DNA of 64,000 nt from Symsagittifera roscoffensis (taxonomy: Eukaryota; Xenacoelomorpha; Acoela; Convolutidae): positions 21,007,789 through 21,071,788 of the forward strand of contig NC_087062.1 of the NCBI RefSeq assembly GCF_963678635.1, read 5' to 3'. Made by a program: the position numbers and the translations under genes. A model generated the notes under the pieces. That model saw nothing but the letters and a program-made list of their open reading frames with translations, made no database searches and was not told the DNA's origin. Positions 38,901 to 48,612 of the stretch are shown here, one piece after another. How positions within the stretch are numbered: position 1 is the stretch's first letter; each line of letters begins with the position of its first letter.

Positions 38901-39790
38901 ATTGTCGCGATAAGTGGCTTTGTTTCTTCTATCGTTCCCGTACGACTGCTTTTCACTATTTTAGCTGTTGTTCTGTTTTTCGTCACTTTTTGGCATAAAA
39001 TGGCCGTTTACGTTTCTGAGAAATGTGACGTCACAAATCGAATTTTTGAAAATCAAAATTCCTGAGCATTCTGAACCTCCTTTGCAACAGTTTTTTATCG
39101 CTAAGGCCTCTATTTCTATTCTCGTGTCGTGCCGGAAGGTTACGCGGTGCCAATCTTCCAGAATGGCACAATCAAGTTCTTCTATGGTTAACTGCAAGTT
39201 TGGATGCAACTTATTGGCTGCCTCGAAGACTACCCCAGGATCGCCCTTGACAGTTCTAACTATGTCGTCCACAAATCTTAAAGAAACTTTAACAACATTC
39301 TCAGTCCGATCTGCTTCTTCTTGTTTTTTGCAAGTAATGCAATATCATACTGTTTTAGTGATCTCTGCGTATTCGGATTCCGATATGTTACCAAACCAAT
39401 TCAAACAGGCTTCGCATTCTACCCCCTTAGTTCGATATATCACCTTTTTTCTGACATCGAGGGCAGACTTCCTTGTTATCTTCATTTAGCGCAGTCAATT
39501 TTGGTACTTCTTTCATTAAAGCAGGTTCGTATCCTTTGAGCCACAAATTGTTCAGTATTACTGCAAGGGATGTGCCCATTGCTAAACCGTCTTCTTGTAC
39601 ATACCACCAAACCATTGCATTTAATGTGTAACTTACTCACCAATTCAGTAGTTTTTTCATAGTCTTGCGAGATATTTCCGGAGGATTGACTTGCTCATAA
39701 AATCTCAGGGCTATTTGAACAGCTTCCTTGAGCGGGACACTAGTGTACGAATTAATTAACAATAAAAATAAAGTCTATAAGTCTATGTAT
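38901..39790 (-). pseudogene. PLE reverse transcriptase fragment, copy 4
   Basis: Same content as copy 3. The post-motif-C frame is intact (no deletion near 39,230), but the Trp codon of WYCITC is TGA (near 39,344) and an extra T in the run at ~39,445 shifts the frame within the cysteine insertion. Motif B (GLAMGTSLAVILNNLW) is present at the right end. Confidence 0.7.
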
Positions 39791-40656
39791 AACATGGCTA
39801 AAAGTTAAAAAACTAACATGCCAGATACAAAAATTTTCCCATTGAAATGTTATAACCATGAAAGAACAAAAAACTTAAAAATTCTCAGAAATTTACAGGA
39901 AAATGTTATTATTGATTACGTATTTTTTATGTAATTACGGTTATTTAATTTTGGTTGGTCAAAAAAATTTAGACCATTTTCAGACGTGTTTTTAATTTTT
40001 CAGATCTTTGATCTTTTTGTATATATTGTAAAAAATTAATAATCCTGATGATGCACAAAATGTGCAAAAAGGTTTGAATTAACATTTTAAATTTCAACTA
40101 GCTAGGTCGAGACGGTGAGAAACCGTTGAAATAAGGTCTCTGGCGTCAGCCTTTTGTCAATAGGGACTTTCTCTACTTTCCATTGCTGGGTGATTTTTCG
40201 GCGAATGTTACAGGCTTTTTTATGGTGAATATTACAGGTGTTTATATAGGGCGGCGAATATTATAGGTGTTTTTATTTTTCTAATTTTCTAGGCTTTTGC
40301 CTCGTTTTATCATCTCACCACGCTCAAAAAACGGCAATTTGAAAAAAAAACAAAAAATTTTTATTGTTTGTGGTCGGAAAATTCTGTGCTACTTGCACAG
40401 CAACTGACCATCTTTTTTTGCAAATGTTCTAAATTTTCTTCGAAAATTGAAATTGCGTTCATTTTTGTCCACTGTTGTTGGAGTTATCTCATTTGCAGGT
40501 TTTCAGATGGATTTCGTTGTCTAGTTTTGCCAAACTGTATAGAATCAGATCTCGAGATTTTCCCGATGTGTTAATGCCAGTTATAGTTCCGAATAATAAC
40601 AACTGATGAGTAGCTCCAAGCGCTCTTATGCGGATGTTGCACAACACAATCGATCA
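39791..40656 (+). pseudogene. Truncated CYLD-like unit, copy C (5' flank plus first codons)
   Basis: Parallels 30,561-31,357: hammerhead-like CTGATGA at 40,045 (here with CAAA instead of GAAA after the stem), inverted LTR terminus near 40,205, and an ATG at 40,606 opening MSSSKRSYADVAQHNRS. Similarity ends at about 40,656, where Gypsy leader sequence begins. Confidence 0.6.
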
Positions 40657-41338
40657 CTAAAATTATGTCAACAATACTAAACATTCGTTGTGGATGTTGT
40701 CACTGAGGTCCCCGTTGAGTGTGGAACACGTCGGTCAGCTTGCCACTCTACCCTCCGGTCACCGGCAAAATCACAATTAACGTGCTTAAATACTCAACTA
40801 ACACTCGAAGGAGGGTACCTAACCCGCCACCAAAACACTCAATCTTTCTATCAGAAATGATAAAAATCAATCTGAAACAACAACAAATAGGAAGGTCAGA
40901 TCACATCTCGTCCGGAAATAACATATAAACTGTCACCTTATGTTTTTCATTGTTTTTGGTTTTTTTTGGATTTTTACTGTTTTTTGTACTTTTTTCTTTT
41001 CAGAAAAGTATGTTTTTGGCTTCTTCTTGGTTATACACTATTTTTGTTTGGTTTTACGCTTTCTCTTCAGTTGTTTTTGGTCCCGGGACCTTGGGATAAA
41101 CGGGCTCATGACTTCCCACCTAACCCTCCGGCCCCCGGAATTTTTGTTGTTAACTAGGTTAAAAAGCTAAATAGTACTAGGCGGAGGATCCGCACCTTCC
41201 CCCTAGTACAACAAAGGTCATTAGGGCCTCTAACTCGGGCATACGCCCGGAGCGGAGGGTTCGTCGCTGGAACGTTTGCTGATCATGATGGTCTCATGCC
41301 TTCAACAGGCCCACCCAGGAGCGCCATAAAAACGTCTA
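40657..41338 (-). repeat. Gypsy leader copy 5, PBS-proximal part
   Basis: Contains the AACAATACTAAACATTCGTTGTGG block, the AT-rich segment, the hairpin sequence GGGCATACGCCC and the PBS 15-mer at 41,312-41,326. The 190-bp units and GGAGGGTT zone are missing. Confidence 0.6.
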
Positions 41339-41925
41339 TGTAACATTCGCCCAAATACTACACAGTGACGGAGCGTAGAAAAAGTACCTATTAACGACTG
41401 GCCGGCGTCAGTTACCTAAATTCTACTCGTTTTTCACCGTCTCGACCTAGCCATTTGATTTACTGGTCTGTTTAGGGCTGAGTAAAAAGTTACTATTTTC
41501 AGGCCATCAGTCAAACGACTTTTAATCAGCTTTCGTTTACATGCGAACACAACCACATAGCTGGGTCTCGGATCCTCAGACTACGTGATTGCTAATAAAA
41601 ACACGGCTCGAATATCCTATTTTACTATGTTTTTGGTGACAATTCTATATTAAATCCATTGGAGATGGATTGACCCTTTCCTCTTTCTAGGTACTCATAT
41701 TCTAAAATATCAATCAATACCGGTGTTAATTCAAAAGTTTATGGCATCGGAGTAGCTAAAAAGTCAGTTTATTATAGTCCTTCACCATATACTGTCTCTG
41801 AGGGCCGAGCCTTCGCTTCCGTTTTTTCACTGTAACAACGTCGTTATTACTCCCAATTCGTGGCACGGGAGGGTACTGCTCTTTACACCTTCCCCACTGA
41901 AGACTCCTTTCCACCTGTTTTCCAA
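41339..41925 (-). repeat. Gypsy LTR copy 5, interrupted by element 2
   Basis: LTR sequence as at 26,031 until about 41,925, where it changes into a short CCACCTGTT-type repeat and then the 3' LTR of element 2. Element 2 therefore inserted in or next to this LTR. Confidence 0.55.
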
Positions 41926-41957
41926 CTGTTCCACCTGTTCCACCTGTTCCAACACTA
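41926..41957. repeat. Short (TTCCACCTG)n-like tandem repeat at the junction
   Basis: About three to four imperfect 9-bp units between LTR copy 5 and element 2. Confidence 0.6.
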
Positions 41958-42245
41958 TGTAGCAGTCGCCTACTTTGGTCACATATGAGGCTTAAGAAAA
42001 ATAGGCCCTATAACCATTGGCTCAAGAGTCAGGGACACTATCTCTTGTGTTTTTCTACCTCAAAAACGGTCGGAGCCAATTCGGTTCGCTTGCGACATGA
42101 GACTAGAACCCGTTACAGTTTAAAGGCTACTACCAAAATATCCCCCACTCTAGAAAATAAGAACGTTCCCATACTTAGGTCTCGAAAGACCCAAAATACA
42201 CGAACGCCGTTAAAAACAGGGTCGGAACAATCCGTTAAGTTATTT

Positions 42246-42251
42246 TTTATT
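42246..42251 (-). terminator. Candidate polyadenylation signal AATAAA in the LTR
   Basis: The minus strand reads AATAAA. The same hexamer is preserved in the other LTR (63,888-63,893). It lies downstream of the TATA-like site, as expected for an R region. Confidence 0.35.
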
Positions 42252-42636
42252 AGACAGTGGAACTTTGATCCATTTCAGATCAATCATAACAATCATAAAA
42301 CACACTCGAGAAAACTAAATTTGGTACTTACATAGCAGCACGCTGGAGACACAGAGTAATTAAACTAATTAACGACTCTGGCATAAATAGGAACAAATAT
42401 AACTCAAGAAGTTTTCTAACGATGAGTTCCAATCAAAGGAAGTAAGTTTTAACTCAAGAATATAGTTTTGGCTCTGGACCATTGGGAGACTTCACTTGTC
42501 CGCCTTTCCGTTGAAGGTTCACACTGGTCCAGTTGATTTTAGCTCTGCTCTCGTGCTCGTTTGGTCTCCTATGTCCAATAGGACAGCTCTACTCTAGTTT
42601 TCTACGATGGAATTTGTGAATAGCGATTTCCCACTG

Positions 42637-42645
42637 TATATATTT
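42637..42645 (-). promoter_or_regulatory. Candidate TATA box in the LTR
   Basis: The minus strand reads AAATATATAC, about 560 bp from the U3 start and about 390 bp before AATAAA. Only order and composition support it. Confidence 0.25.
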
Positions 42646-43203
42646 GACAACTTTCCCGCAATTGTTAATTCGGTCGTTCTGATTTCTTATTTTATGTTTT
42701 CAGTTGTCGCCAGAAAACTGAGCATGACAGGCTCCATTCGAATTTTTGAAAAATAAAACTTCACTCCAAAATCACGTATATTCGTGTCCCTCAAGGTCAA
42801 ATTTCTAGATATGACCGACTGGCACATACTCCCTGGACTCAAGATCGATGTCCTCATCGCGTGCTGCCGTCTGTGAGTGAATCCCCAGAAACCCGAGTGT
42901 TACTCAAGATACAGTGCCAGTGGTCATTTACAGAAGTTTGCAGCAGACTTAAGTTTATCTACACCCCAAAATTCACAACCATGTAAAATTTTCACACTAT
43001 CGCTAAACAGCAATCAAAATCTGCACACACCTGCACCTGTGAATTTTCGCTTTTTAAGCTAGTAATTTAAAATTTCTTTTGTCTTAGTCAATCAGGATAT
43101 TGTCATGCAGCATTTTGATTTATATAATAGATATAACATATTAATAACAATATCTCATTTGTTAAAATTTCTTTTTGGTGAACCCAGATTTCATCCGAGC
43201 TCA

Positions 43204-43225
43204 CCCCCGAGCCCCCTTCCCTCTC
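43204..43225 (-). promoter_or_regulatory. Polypurine tract of element 2
   Basis: The minus strand is G/A over nearly the whole stretch (GAGAGGGAAGGGGGCTCGGGGG without breaks other than CTC), directly followed by the LTR start TGAGCTCGG. This is the plus-strand primer site position of LTR elements, 40 bp after the last stop codon. Confidence 0.7.
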
Positions 43226-43264
43226 AAGACTCAAGACTCTAGAATTCCCTTTTGAGCCACCGGC

Positions 43265-46165
43265 TCACCTCGCGTTCTTCGCCTTCGAGGTACAAGACCC
43301 AGATGTATTTGACACCGTGATCTGTTTCAATAGTGCCTCTTCATCATCGGAGCTGATCACGATCTCCTCCCAAGCCTTCAGCTGTTCATAGGATCGCATC
43401 CACTCCATTTGCTCCTGCAATCTCTTCGCTTGATTGGGTAAACTCTCCACCCTCGACTCTCGGTTCAAACAGAAAGAATTGTGAAGACTCAGGCTCACAT
43501 TCTTCGCCAGGTCCTCCTCTAGTATCGACTCCCTCGCTCTGGTGTTGTTTCTGGATAATCTACCAACTCTTTTCCACCCCGTCGTGATCGCATTTCGATT
43601 TGTCAGCAGAGGTCTCTTGAAGGCCTCCGGTCCTATCTCGGCCTGGAACTGTCGATATTCCTTTTGATATTTCCTCATATGATCCTTCGTTACCATGTAT
43701 AACCAGGACGTTAACGTCGCTCGAAACCAAGGAAAGAACCTTAAGCGGCTCCATACATGTCTGACTTCCATTGATATGGCGAACACCTCGCATGCACTCT
43801 CAAACAACTCAAGTATCCTGCTGTAATCTGTCGCGTAAATCGACTCTGCCGTTGGCGTCTTCGATTCCCGATACTTTGCTACATTTTCTTCAATCCATCG
43901 TAGGGTCAGCATCGTGCTCATCACCAAGATGGTCACTTTTTGCTGATGATCGGGCAGTCCCAACGACCTGATCTCCTCCACATCCCAGATCAGGCAGAGA
44001 TTCGCGTGATCCGGGTACAACACCGTTTGTGCCAGACAGTGGCATGGACAATCCCCATGTGTGAGGTCGATGCTCCTAAGATTGCGTTCTCCCGAGACTT
44101 CTAGGAGAGGCTCAATTTCCATCATTTTCTCGTGTATCGCATCGGTCTCTTCCAGGTTTGGAGCACCAACCGTAGGTTTCCCGATCACGTTTTGTCTCTC
44201 GTGGTCACTTGTGTTTTCACCTTCCAAACCCAGAAGTTCTTCCCCCCAGATTTCACTCAAGTCGTCCCTCTGTTCTTTCGGCACTGTCCCTCGGATTTTC
44301 CTCAACAGCTTGTGTGAGTGATGCGACATCCGAGCCAGTCTTACGCATTTGGGCACTGAGAAGGCTTTGTCTCCCAATACCCTTTGGCTGGATACTTCCA
44401 CCATCGCCATGTGTAAAGGATAGTGGCTGCCACATAGGTTGGCCATCACTGACCCCACTAAGGACTTCGCATTTAGAGGCAGACCATAGGCTTCGCTCAT
44501 GGGAAATCCCATTTCCGCTTCAAGTCCAACCTTCCAGCTCTTGATGTGTTTCTGGGTTACTTGCAACACCCCGGGCCATGACTCCACGCTCAACGCGGTC
44601 ACCAAGTGGTGTTCTAACTCTAGCCTCTCCAGTGACTGGAGACTGCACATTCTTGAGAAGAGTCCCAGAGCTGTTGCTAGGTTCACAGTGGTACTCGCGT
44701 AACACTCAGCCACTATCTGTATTTCACTCTTCTCCCTTTCTGTAATGTCTTCAAACAAGGTGACTAGGTCTTCTTTCTGGAAGGACTGTATCCTGACGCA
44801 TGACCGTCCATCGCAGGTGTGCTCGCCATTTCCACACGTCGAATCAAGACAACTGCCCGGCTCCATTTTCTTCACCGACCCTAGTCTACTCGTCACTTCA
44901 CTTGACTCCTTCACCTGAGGCAGGATCAGTCTATGTACTATACTCAATGTCGCCAGATCTTCATCCTCTGCTGGTGCTAATCTCACTCGCTCCGTGACTT
45001 CCTCGATCAGGCTCGCATGGGGATGTGGACACCAGGAGGGCCTCAGCAATTTCCACACCACTCCCAGATTCGTGAGCAACATGCCATTCTCGTTACCCAT
45101 CTTCAGTTCGACTCTTTTACTTGAGCGCGGCACACTTATTACTTCTGGTGCCTTCTCGAGAATCAAACCTAAGCTAGGTCTCTCTCTCTCTACAGTGTCT
45201 ATCTCCACTATCTTCTCTGCCCAGAATTTTAGCAGCTCCGCCACCTCGTAGTTCCTGTGAGCGCCTCCGGCTTCCGAGTCAAGGAAAGGGTTGTATGCTA
45301 TCCCCATCACTCCAGACACATGCTGGTACTCTCCCTTTTTATTGGAATTCAAGTACTCTCCTGACGAGGCCAAGTTACGGTGCAAGTCGTGTTTCTCCTC
45401 GAACTTCTTGTTGTAGAATCTCCGTATCTCATCTAACTTCCTGTGTCTCTCTAGAGACTGCCTGGAACCATCCTCCTTTTCTATCCCAGTGCTCTGGTAT
45501 ACGTTCAAGATGACTGCTGAGACTCTCCTTTCCACCGTCTTGCTTCCGATTGCTCTTTGGTGACATGCTAGGATGGTACTATCAGTCATCATCGACATTA
45601 TCCACCTCAAGAAACAGGTAGCATCTTTCATCCTTGCCAGACTCGAGCCTGAGTTATCCCTAGCAACGTGTTGCATCAGCACTTGATACAACTCTAGATT
45701 CTTGCCTCCCAATTTCAACTTATCATACGACGTCAGTGTCTCTAACTCTATTCCCACCAGGCTCCACGCGAACATCAGTTGTCCTGCGGTTCTATAGAAG
45801 GGATTCGCCATCAACGGCGATGCCGATGAGGATGTTCTCATCGCTTCTTCAGAAAGATCCCTCAACAAGTTCTGCCAAGTTCTCTTCAGTTGGCTCCCCA
45901 ATTCCAATTTGTTGATGTCAGCCTTCTGCTGGGTAGCCCAGTTGCGTCGTTTGCGTGACACTCCACTGTCGAGCTTCTTTAGGCAATCTTCCAATACCTT
46001 CAATGTTTCCAGGGCCACCCACCACGGTCGGGAGGCGTTCCTCGTTTTATTCCTCTCAAGAGGATCGCTAGTCACTTGCTTCCCAGTGGCCTGATGTTCA
46101 TTTGAGACCCATTCTTTGCCGACGCCCACTTCCCATGTCTGCCCGCTCGTCGAACCTTGTTTCAT
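43265..46165 (-). CDS. Element 2 second block: 966-residue unknown C-terminal protein
   Basis: The longest intact ORF in the window, starting at ATG 46,163-46,165. Mostly helical by composition. Notable motifs: RPSWCPHPHA (~res. 415), a cysteine cluster around CLDSTCGNGEHTCDGRSC (~480-500), SVPKCVRLARMSHHSHKL (~640), and DCPCHCLAQ (~745). The C-terminal EEIVISSDDEE (~930) is a typical hydrophobic-plus-acidic SUMO-interaction-like motif. The protein is collinear with three open segments of element 1 (4.5-6.9 kb), so it is a constant part of the family. I do not recognise the fold. No signal peptide or clear transmembrane helix argues for an Env role. Confidence 0.75.
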   Translation of the reverse strand: MKQGSTSGQTWEVGVGKEWVSNEHQATGKQVTSDPLERNKTRNASRPWWVALETLKVLEDCLKKLDSGVSRKRRNWATQQKADINKLELGSQLKRTWQNLLRDLSEEAMRTSSSASPLMANPFYRTAGQLMFAWSLVGIELETLTSYDKLKLGGKNLELYQVLMQHVARDNSGSSLARMKDATCFLRWIMSMMTDSTILACHQRAIGSKTVERRVSAVILNVYQSTGIEKEDGSRQSLERHRKLDEIRRFYNKKFEEKHDLHRNLASSGEYLNSNKKGEYQHVSGVMGIAYNPFLDSEAGGAHRNYEVAELLKFWAEKIVEIDTVERERPSLGLILEKAPEVISVPRSSKRVELKMGNENGMLLTNLGVVWKLLRPSWCPHPHASLIEEVTERVRLAPAEDEDLATLSIVHRLILPQVKESSEVTSRLGSVKKMEPGSCLDSTCGNGEHTCDGRSCVRIQSFQKEDLVTLFEDITEREKSEIQIVAECYASTTVNLATALGLFSRMCSLQSLERLELEHHLVTALSVESWPGVLQVTQKHIKSWKVGLEAEMGFPMSEAYGLPLNAKSLVGSVMANLCGSHYPLHMAMVEVSSQRVLGDKAFSVPKCVRLARMSHHSHKLLRKIRGTVPKEQRDDLSEIWGEELLGLEGENTSDHERQNVIGKPTVGAPNLEETDAIHEKMMEIEPLLEVSGERNLRSIDLTHGDCPCHCLAQTVLYPDHANLCLIWDVEEIRSLGLPDHQQKVTILVMSTMLTLRWIEENVAKYRESKTPTAESIYATDYSRILELFESACEVFAISMEVRHVWSRLRFFPWFRATLTSWLYMVTKDHMRKYQKEYRQFQAEIGPEAFKRPLLTNRNAITTGWKRVGRLSRNNTRARESILEEDLAKNVSLSLHNSFCLNRESRVESLPNQAKRLQEQMEWMRSYEQLKAWEEIVISSDDEEALLKQITVSNTSGSCTSKAKNAR

Positions 46166-46461
46166 TTTTGTCCTCTGAGGCTTGAAGTCTTCTTCCGTTG
46201 TCGAGCCGGTGGGTTCTCCATCTCTCGTTCTACCTCGAGCAGTTTCCTTGGTTCGTAGCTACTCTTGTAGGCTGCTGTCGTACATCGTGCCAGAACCATG
46301 GGGGTCGTCTCTCTCAAGTTTTTCTCCGAGATCGCATCCGCTGAAGGACTACCCATTCCCTCCACCTCTCTCTTCCTCTTGCGAGACCTCACGTCTTTAC
46401 TTGGGGGCGTTGCCGTTATCATCACCGATTCGACTTCTTTGTCTCCATCCAACCCTTCCAA
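46162..46461 (-). CDS. Element 2 second block: short basic segment
   Basis: 99 codons from a non-ATG codon. Contains SRKRKREVEG, a nuclear-localisation-like basic run. It ends with TGA overlapping the next ATG (ATGA at 46,162-46,165), the arrangement used for termination-reinitiation in some viruses and retroelements, though here it could be chance after a frame break. Confidence 0.45.
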   Translation of the reverse strand: MEGLDGDKEVESVMITATPPSKDVRSRKRKREVEGMGSPSADAISEKNLRETTPMVLARCTTAAYKSSYEPRKLLEVEREMENPPARQRKKTSSLRGQK

Positions 46462-47987
46462 CTCTTGCCTCCCCCTGCTCGAGCATTAAGGATATTAGTA
46501 CTTTTAATTATTTTACTAGTTTCGACCTTATCCCCCCTTACACAATCAATTATTTTATTGACAGTTTTTTGTTTCAGGGGTGATAGTGTCGTCGGACCCG
46601 GTTTCTTGTACTCTGTCAGAGCCACATACAATGGGCCTGCTGCATCCAGCTCCTTCCCCTCCTGTCTCATCTCCACTTGCTCCAGTCCATAAGGTGCCCG
46701 GTATCTTCTCGTGGCAAACTTCATCTCGGCCTTTAGTGCAATGTGTCCATCCTCCACGATCATCCTGCCATCATCCCACACCGGCAACATGTTCTCCAGA
46801 CCCGCCCGCGCAAGTGTTCTCAAGACCTCTCGCACCTCGAAATTCGGGGGCATCGAGCCTCTCATCTTCTTTGCTTGAACCGTCCATGAGTTTTTTTTTA
46901 TATCGCTAGTGTGAAAATAAACTGCTGCAGTGTAGCCGATGAATAGGGAATCCCAGCCATCGGTGAATTCCCTCTGTCGCTCTTCAGCCGCTGCTCTCGC
47001 GAACAGGGACGAGACCACCAGGGAACTGTTCATCCCCAGGGTCATTCTCCTCACTGTTGGGAACTCTGGAATGCTTGTTGGTAGGACTTCCTTCTCCAGT
47101 ATTGCCTCTAGTTCCCTCTTCACCAACTCGAAGCTCTTCTTCCATGCGGGAATTCTCAAGACCTCTTGTCCACTCGCCGTCAGAGGATTTAGGTTCCAGA
47201 ACTTGGGGTAAGTTTCGATGGGGCCTTCGCGTTTACCTCCCATCCTACACTGCAGTTGTCCTCGGAAACTGTATACCATCAACTCTGGATCCTTCACTTT
47301 TCCGAAGAGCATCGTGTTGCTCATTTGTGCCCTCAGCACCTCTTGCGGACACCAATTGAGTGTCGTCCCATCCAGTATACTTATGAGGCTCAAGTGGGTC
47401 ACTGAGTAGCGATAAGATGTCACCACAGGATCTGGAAACGCGTATGTCACGGCCGGTCCATAAATGCAGGTTACGACCTCCTCCAGCCCCCGGATTATCG
47501 CCATGGGGTCCGATCTCATGGCCAGGCACAGGTCTGTCAACAGAGGCATGCCCCCATTCACTTTCCTCCATTCATCTTGCGTCTTTGGGTTCTTCTCTTC
47601 ACCAGTCAGGTGTCGGTTCTGCATCAGGAGGTACTGCACTAGCAGCGTCTTCAGCCCGGCAGCACACTTGTATGAATAGGTGTCAATGCTCGAGTGGGTT
47701 TTTCCCATCGACAGGGGCTCCCCATATTTCATTAGCCGATGAAATGACACCAGTTCACCATGGGTTAGAAGCACCAGTGCCAAATATCCGTCAATCCAGA
47801 CTGTTTCCACACCCCGACTGAACAAGTACGCTGGACCCATATTGAATAGGTACCTCGGGTAAACCAGGTACAGTGCCAACAGCAGGCTGATGGGCATGTT
47901 CAGGAATTCTTGTATAAAGGCTCCAAAGATAGTCTCTTTTGCACTGAGCACTCCAGCCATGAACTCCTTTCCCCAACAAGGACTCAA
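46422..47987 (-). CDS. Element 2 second block: 521-codon unknown segment
   Basis: Starts at a non-ATG codon. Hydrophobic helices in the first 80 residues (FLNMPISLLLALYLVY; IDGYLALVLLTHGEL), then GGMPLLTDLCLAMRSDPM, ILDGTTLNWCP, and PKFWNLNPL. Segments at 7.3-9.1 kb of element 1 follow the same order. Internal part of a large protein. No family recognised. Confidence 0.6.
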   Translation of the reverse strand: MSPCWGKEFMAGVLSAKETIFGAFIQEFLNMPISLLLALYLVYPRYLFNMGPAYLFSRGVETVWIDGYLALVLLTHGELVSFHRLMKYGEPLSMGKTHSSIDTYSYKCAAGLKTLLVQYLLMQNRHLTGEEKNPKTQDEWRKVNGGMPLLTDLCLAMRSDPMAIIRGLEEVVTCIYGPAVTYAFPDPVVTSYRYSVTHLSLISILDGTTLNWCPQEVLRAQMSNTMLFGKVKDPELMVYSFRGQLQCRMGGKREGPIETYPKFWNLNPLTASGQEVLRIPAWKKSFELVKRELEAILEKEVLPTSIPEFPTVRRMTLGMNSSLVVSSLFARAAAEERQREFTDGWDSLFIGYTAAVYFHTSDIKKNSWTVQAKKMRGSMPPNFEVREVLRTLARAGLENMLPVWDDGRMIVEDGHIALKAEMKFATRRYRAPYGLEQVEMRQEGKELDAAGPLYVALTEYKKPGPTTLSPLKQKTVNKIIDCVRGDKVETSKIIKSTNILNARAGGGKSWKGWMETKKSNR

Positions 47988-48024
47988 GAACTCAAGAATC
48001 TCGTAATCCCTCCTCGTCTTCAGC

Positions 48025-48612
48025 TCACCCTTTGCGTGCTCCCTCCAGAATCCTCCAATCGTGACCTCGTTGGCCGCTGTGACGAACCTTGGCCACCGCC
48101 ATTTCCCTTTTCTCGGCTACTTCCAGCTGCTCCTCAAGAAAATCCCAGATTCGCTTCACAAGAGGTGGAGCATTCTCCCTCGTCTTCTCCGTAGCGTTTT
48201 CCAATCTTGGTGTCAGGAAGGGCCATCTGCCTCTTTCTTGTGTCAGTCGATACACCATCGACTTCAGTTGCTTCTCCGTTGCGGCCACGTTCTTCCTTTC
48301 ATTGCTCGGTCCTCTAGACTTACTGGTGGAGCTTGTGATAGTTAACTCCATGCTTCGAAACCACAGGCTAGCCGCCAGGTGAGTTACTATTGGATGATCA
48401 TCCCCTATAGCCGGACTGAGCTGAGTTGCCTGGCGAAGTTTGATATCTCCAGCAGGAGGACCTCGTCCAATACAATGAGGATATCTGCCAACTCGTAGAA
48501 GCCCCTCAACCCGTGGGACACATCCGCCCACGCCGCCGCCAGTTCTGACTTGCGGAGTCTCAAGTTCGTCGGTTCCAACTCCCGATTGGGAGCTGCCATC
48601 AGGATGCGCCAC
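48025..48612 (-). CDS. Element 2 second block: continuation after the second SGNH-like domain
   Basis: Only the part after about residue 65 is native: IGDDHPIVTHLAASLWFRSM matches VDDDHLLVQQVANDLWFRQM of element 1, so the upstream overlap with 48,405-49,484 is a frame change near 48,425. The rest is charged and helical (LVKRIWDFLEEQLEVAEKRE). Function unknown. Confidence 0.5.
   Translation of the reverse strand: MAHPDGSSQSGVGTDELETPQVRTGGGVGGCVPRVEGLLRVGRYPHCIGRGPPAGDIKLRQATQLSPAIGDDHPIVTHLAASLWFRSMELTITSSTSKSRGPSNERKNVAATEKQLKSMVYRLTQERGRWPFLTPRLENATEKTRENAPPLVKRIWDFLEEQLEVAEKREMAVAKVRHSGQRGHDWRILEGARKG

Larger units (their letters stand above)
41958..43203 (-). repeat. 3' LTR of element 2
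   Basis: 1,246 bp with canonical termini TG...CA (plus strand TGTAGCAG ... GAGCTCA). The right end abuts a polypyrimidine run that is the PPT on the minus strand. 41,958-42,350 matches 63,601-64,000. Seven bases left of the TG (AACACTA) are also shared with the sequence next to the 5' LTR, so the exact end could be a few bases outside. Confidence 0.8.

Noticed and set aside
21092-41930. CRISPR array suggested by multiple direct repeats
   Set aside because: Repeats are long, irregular and transposon-derived, without uniform short repeats and spacers, in a eukaryotic context.
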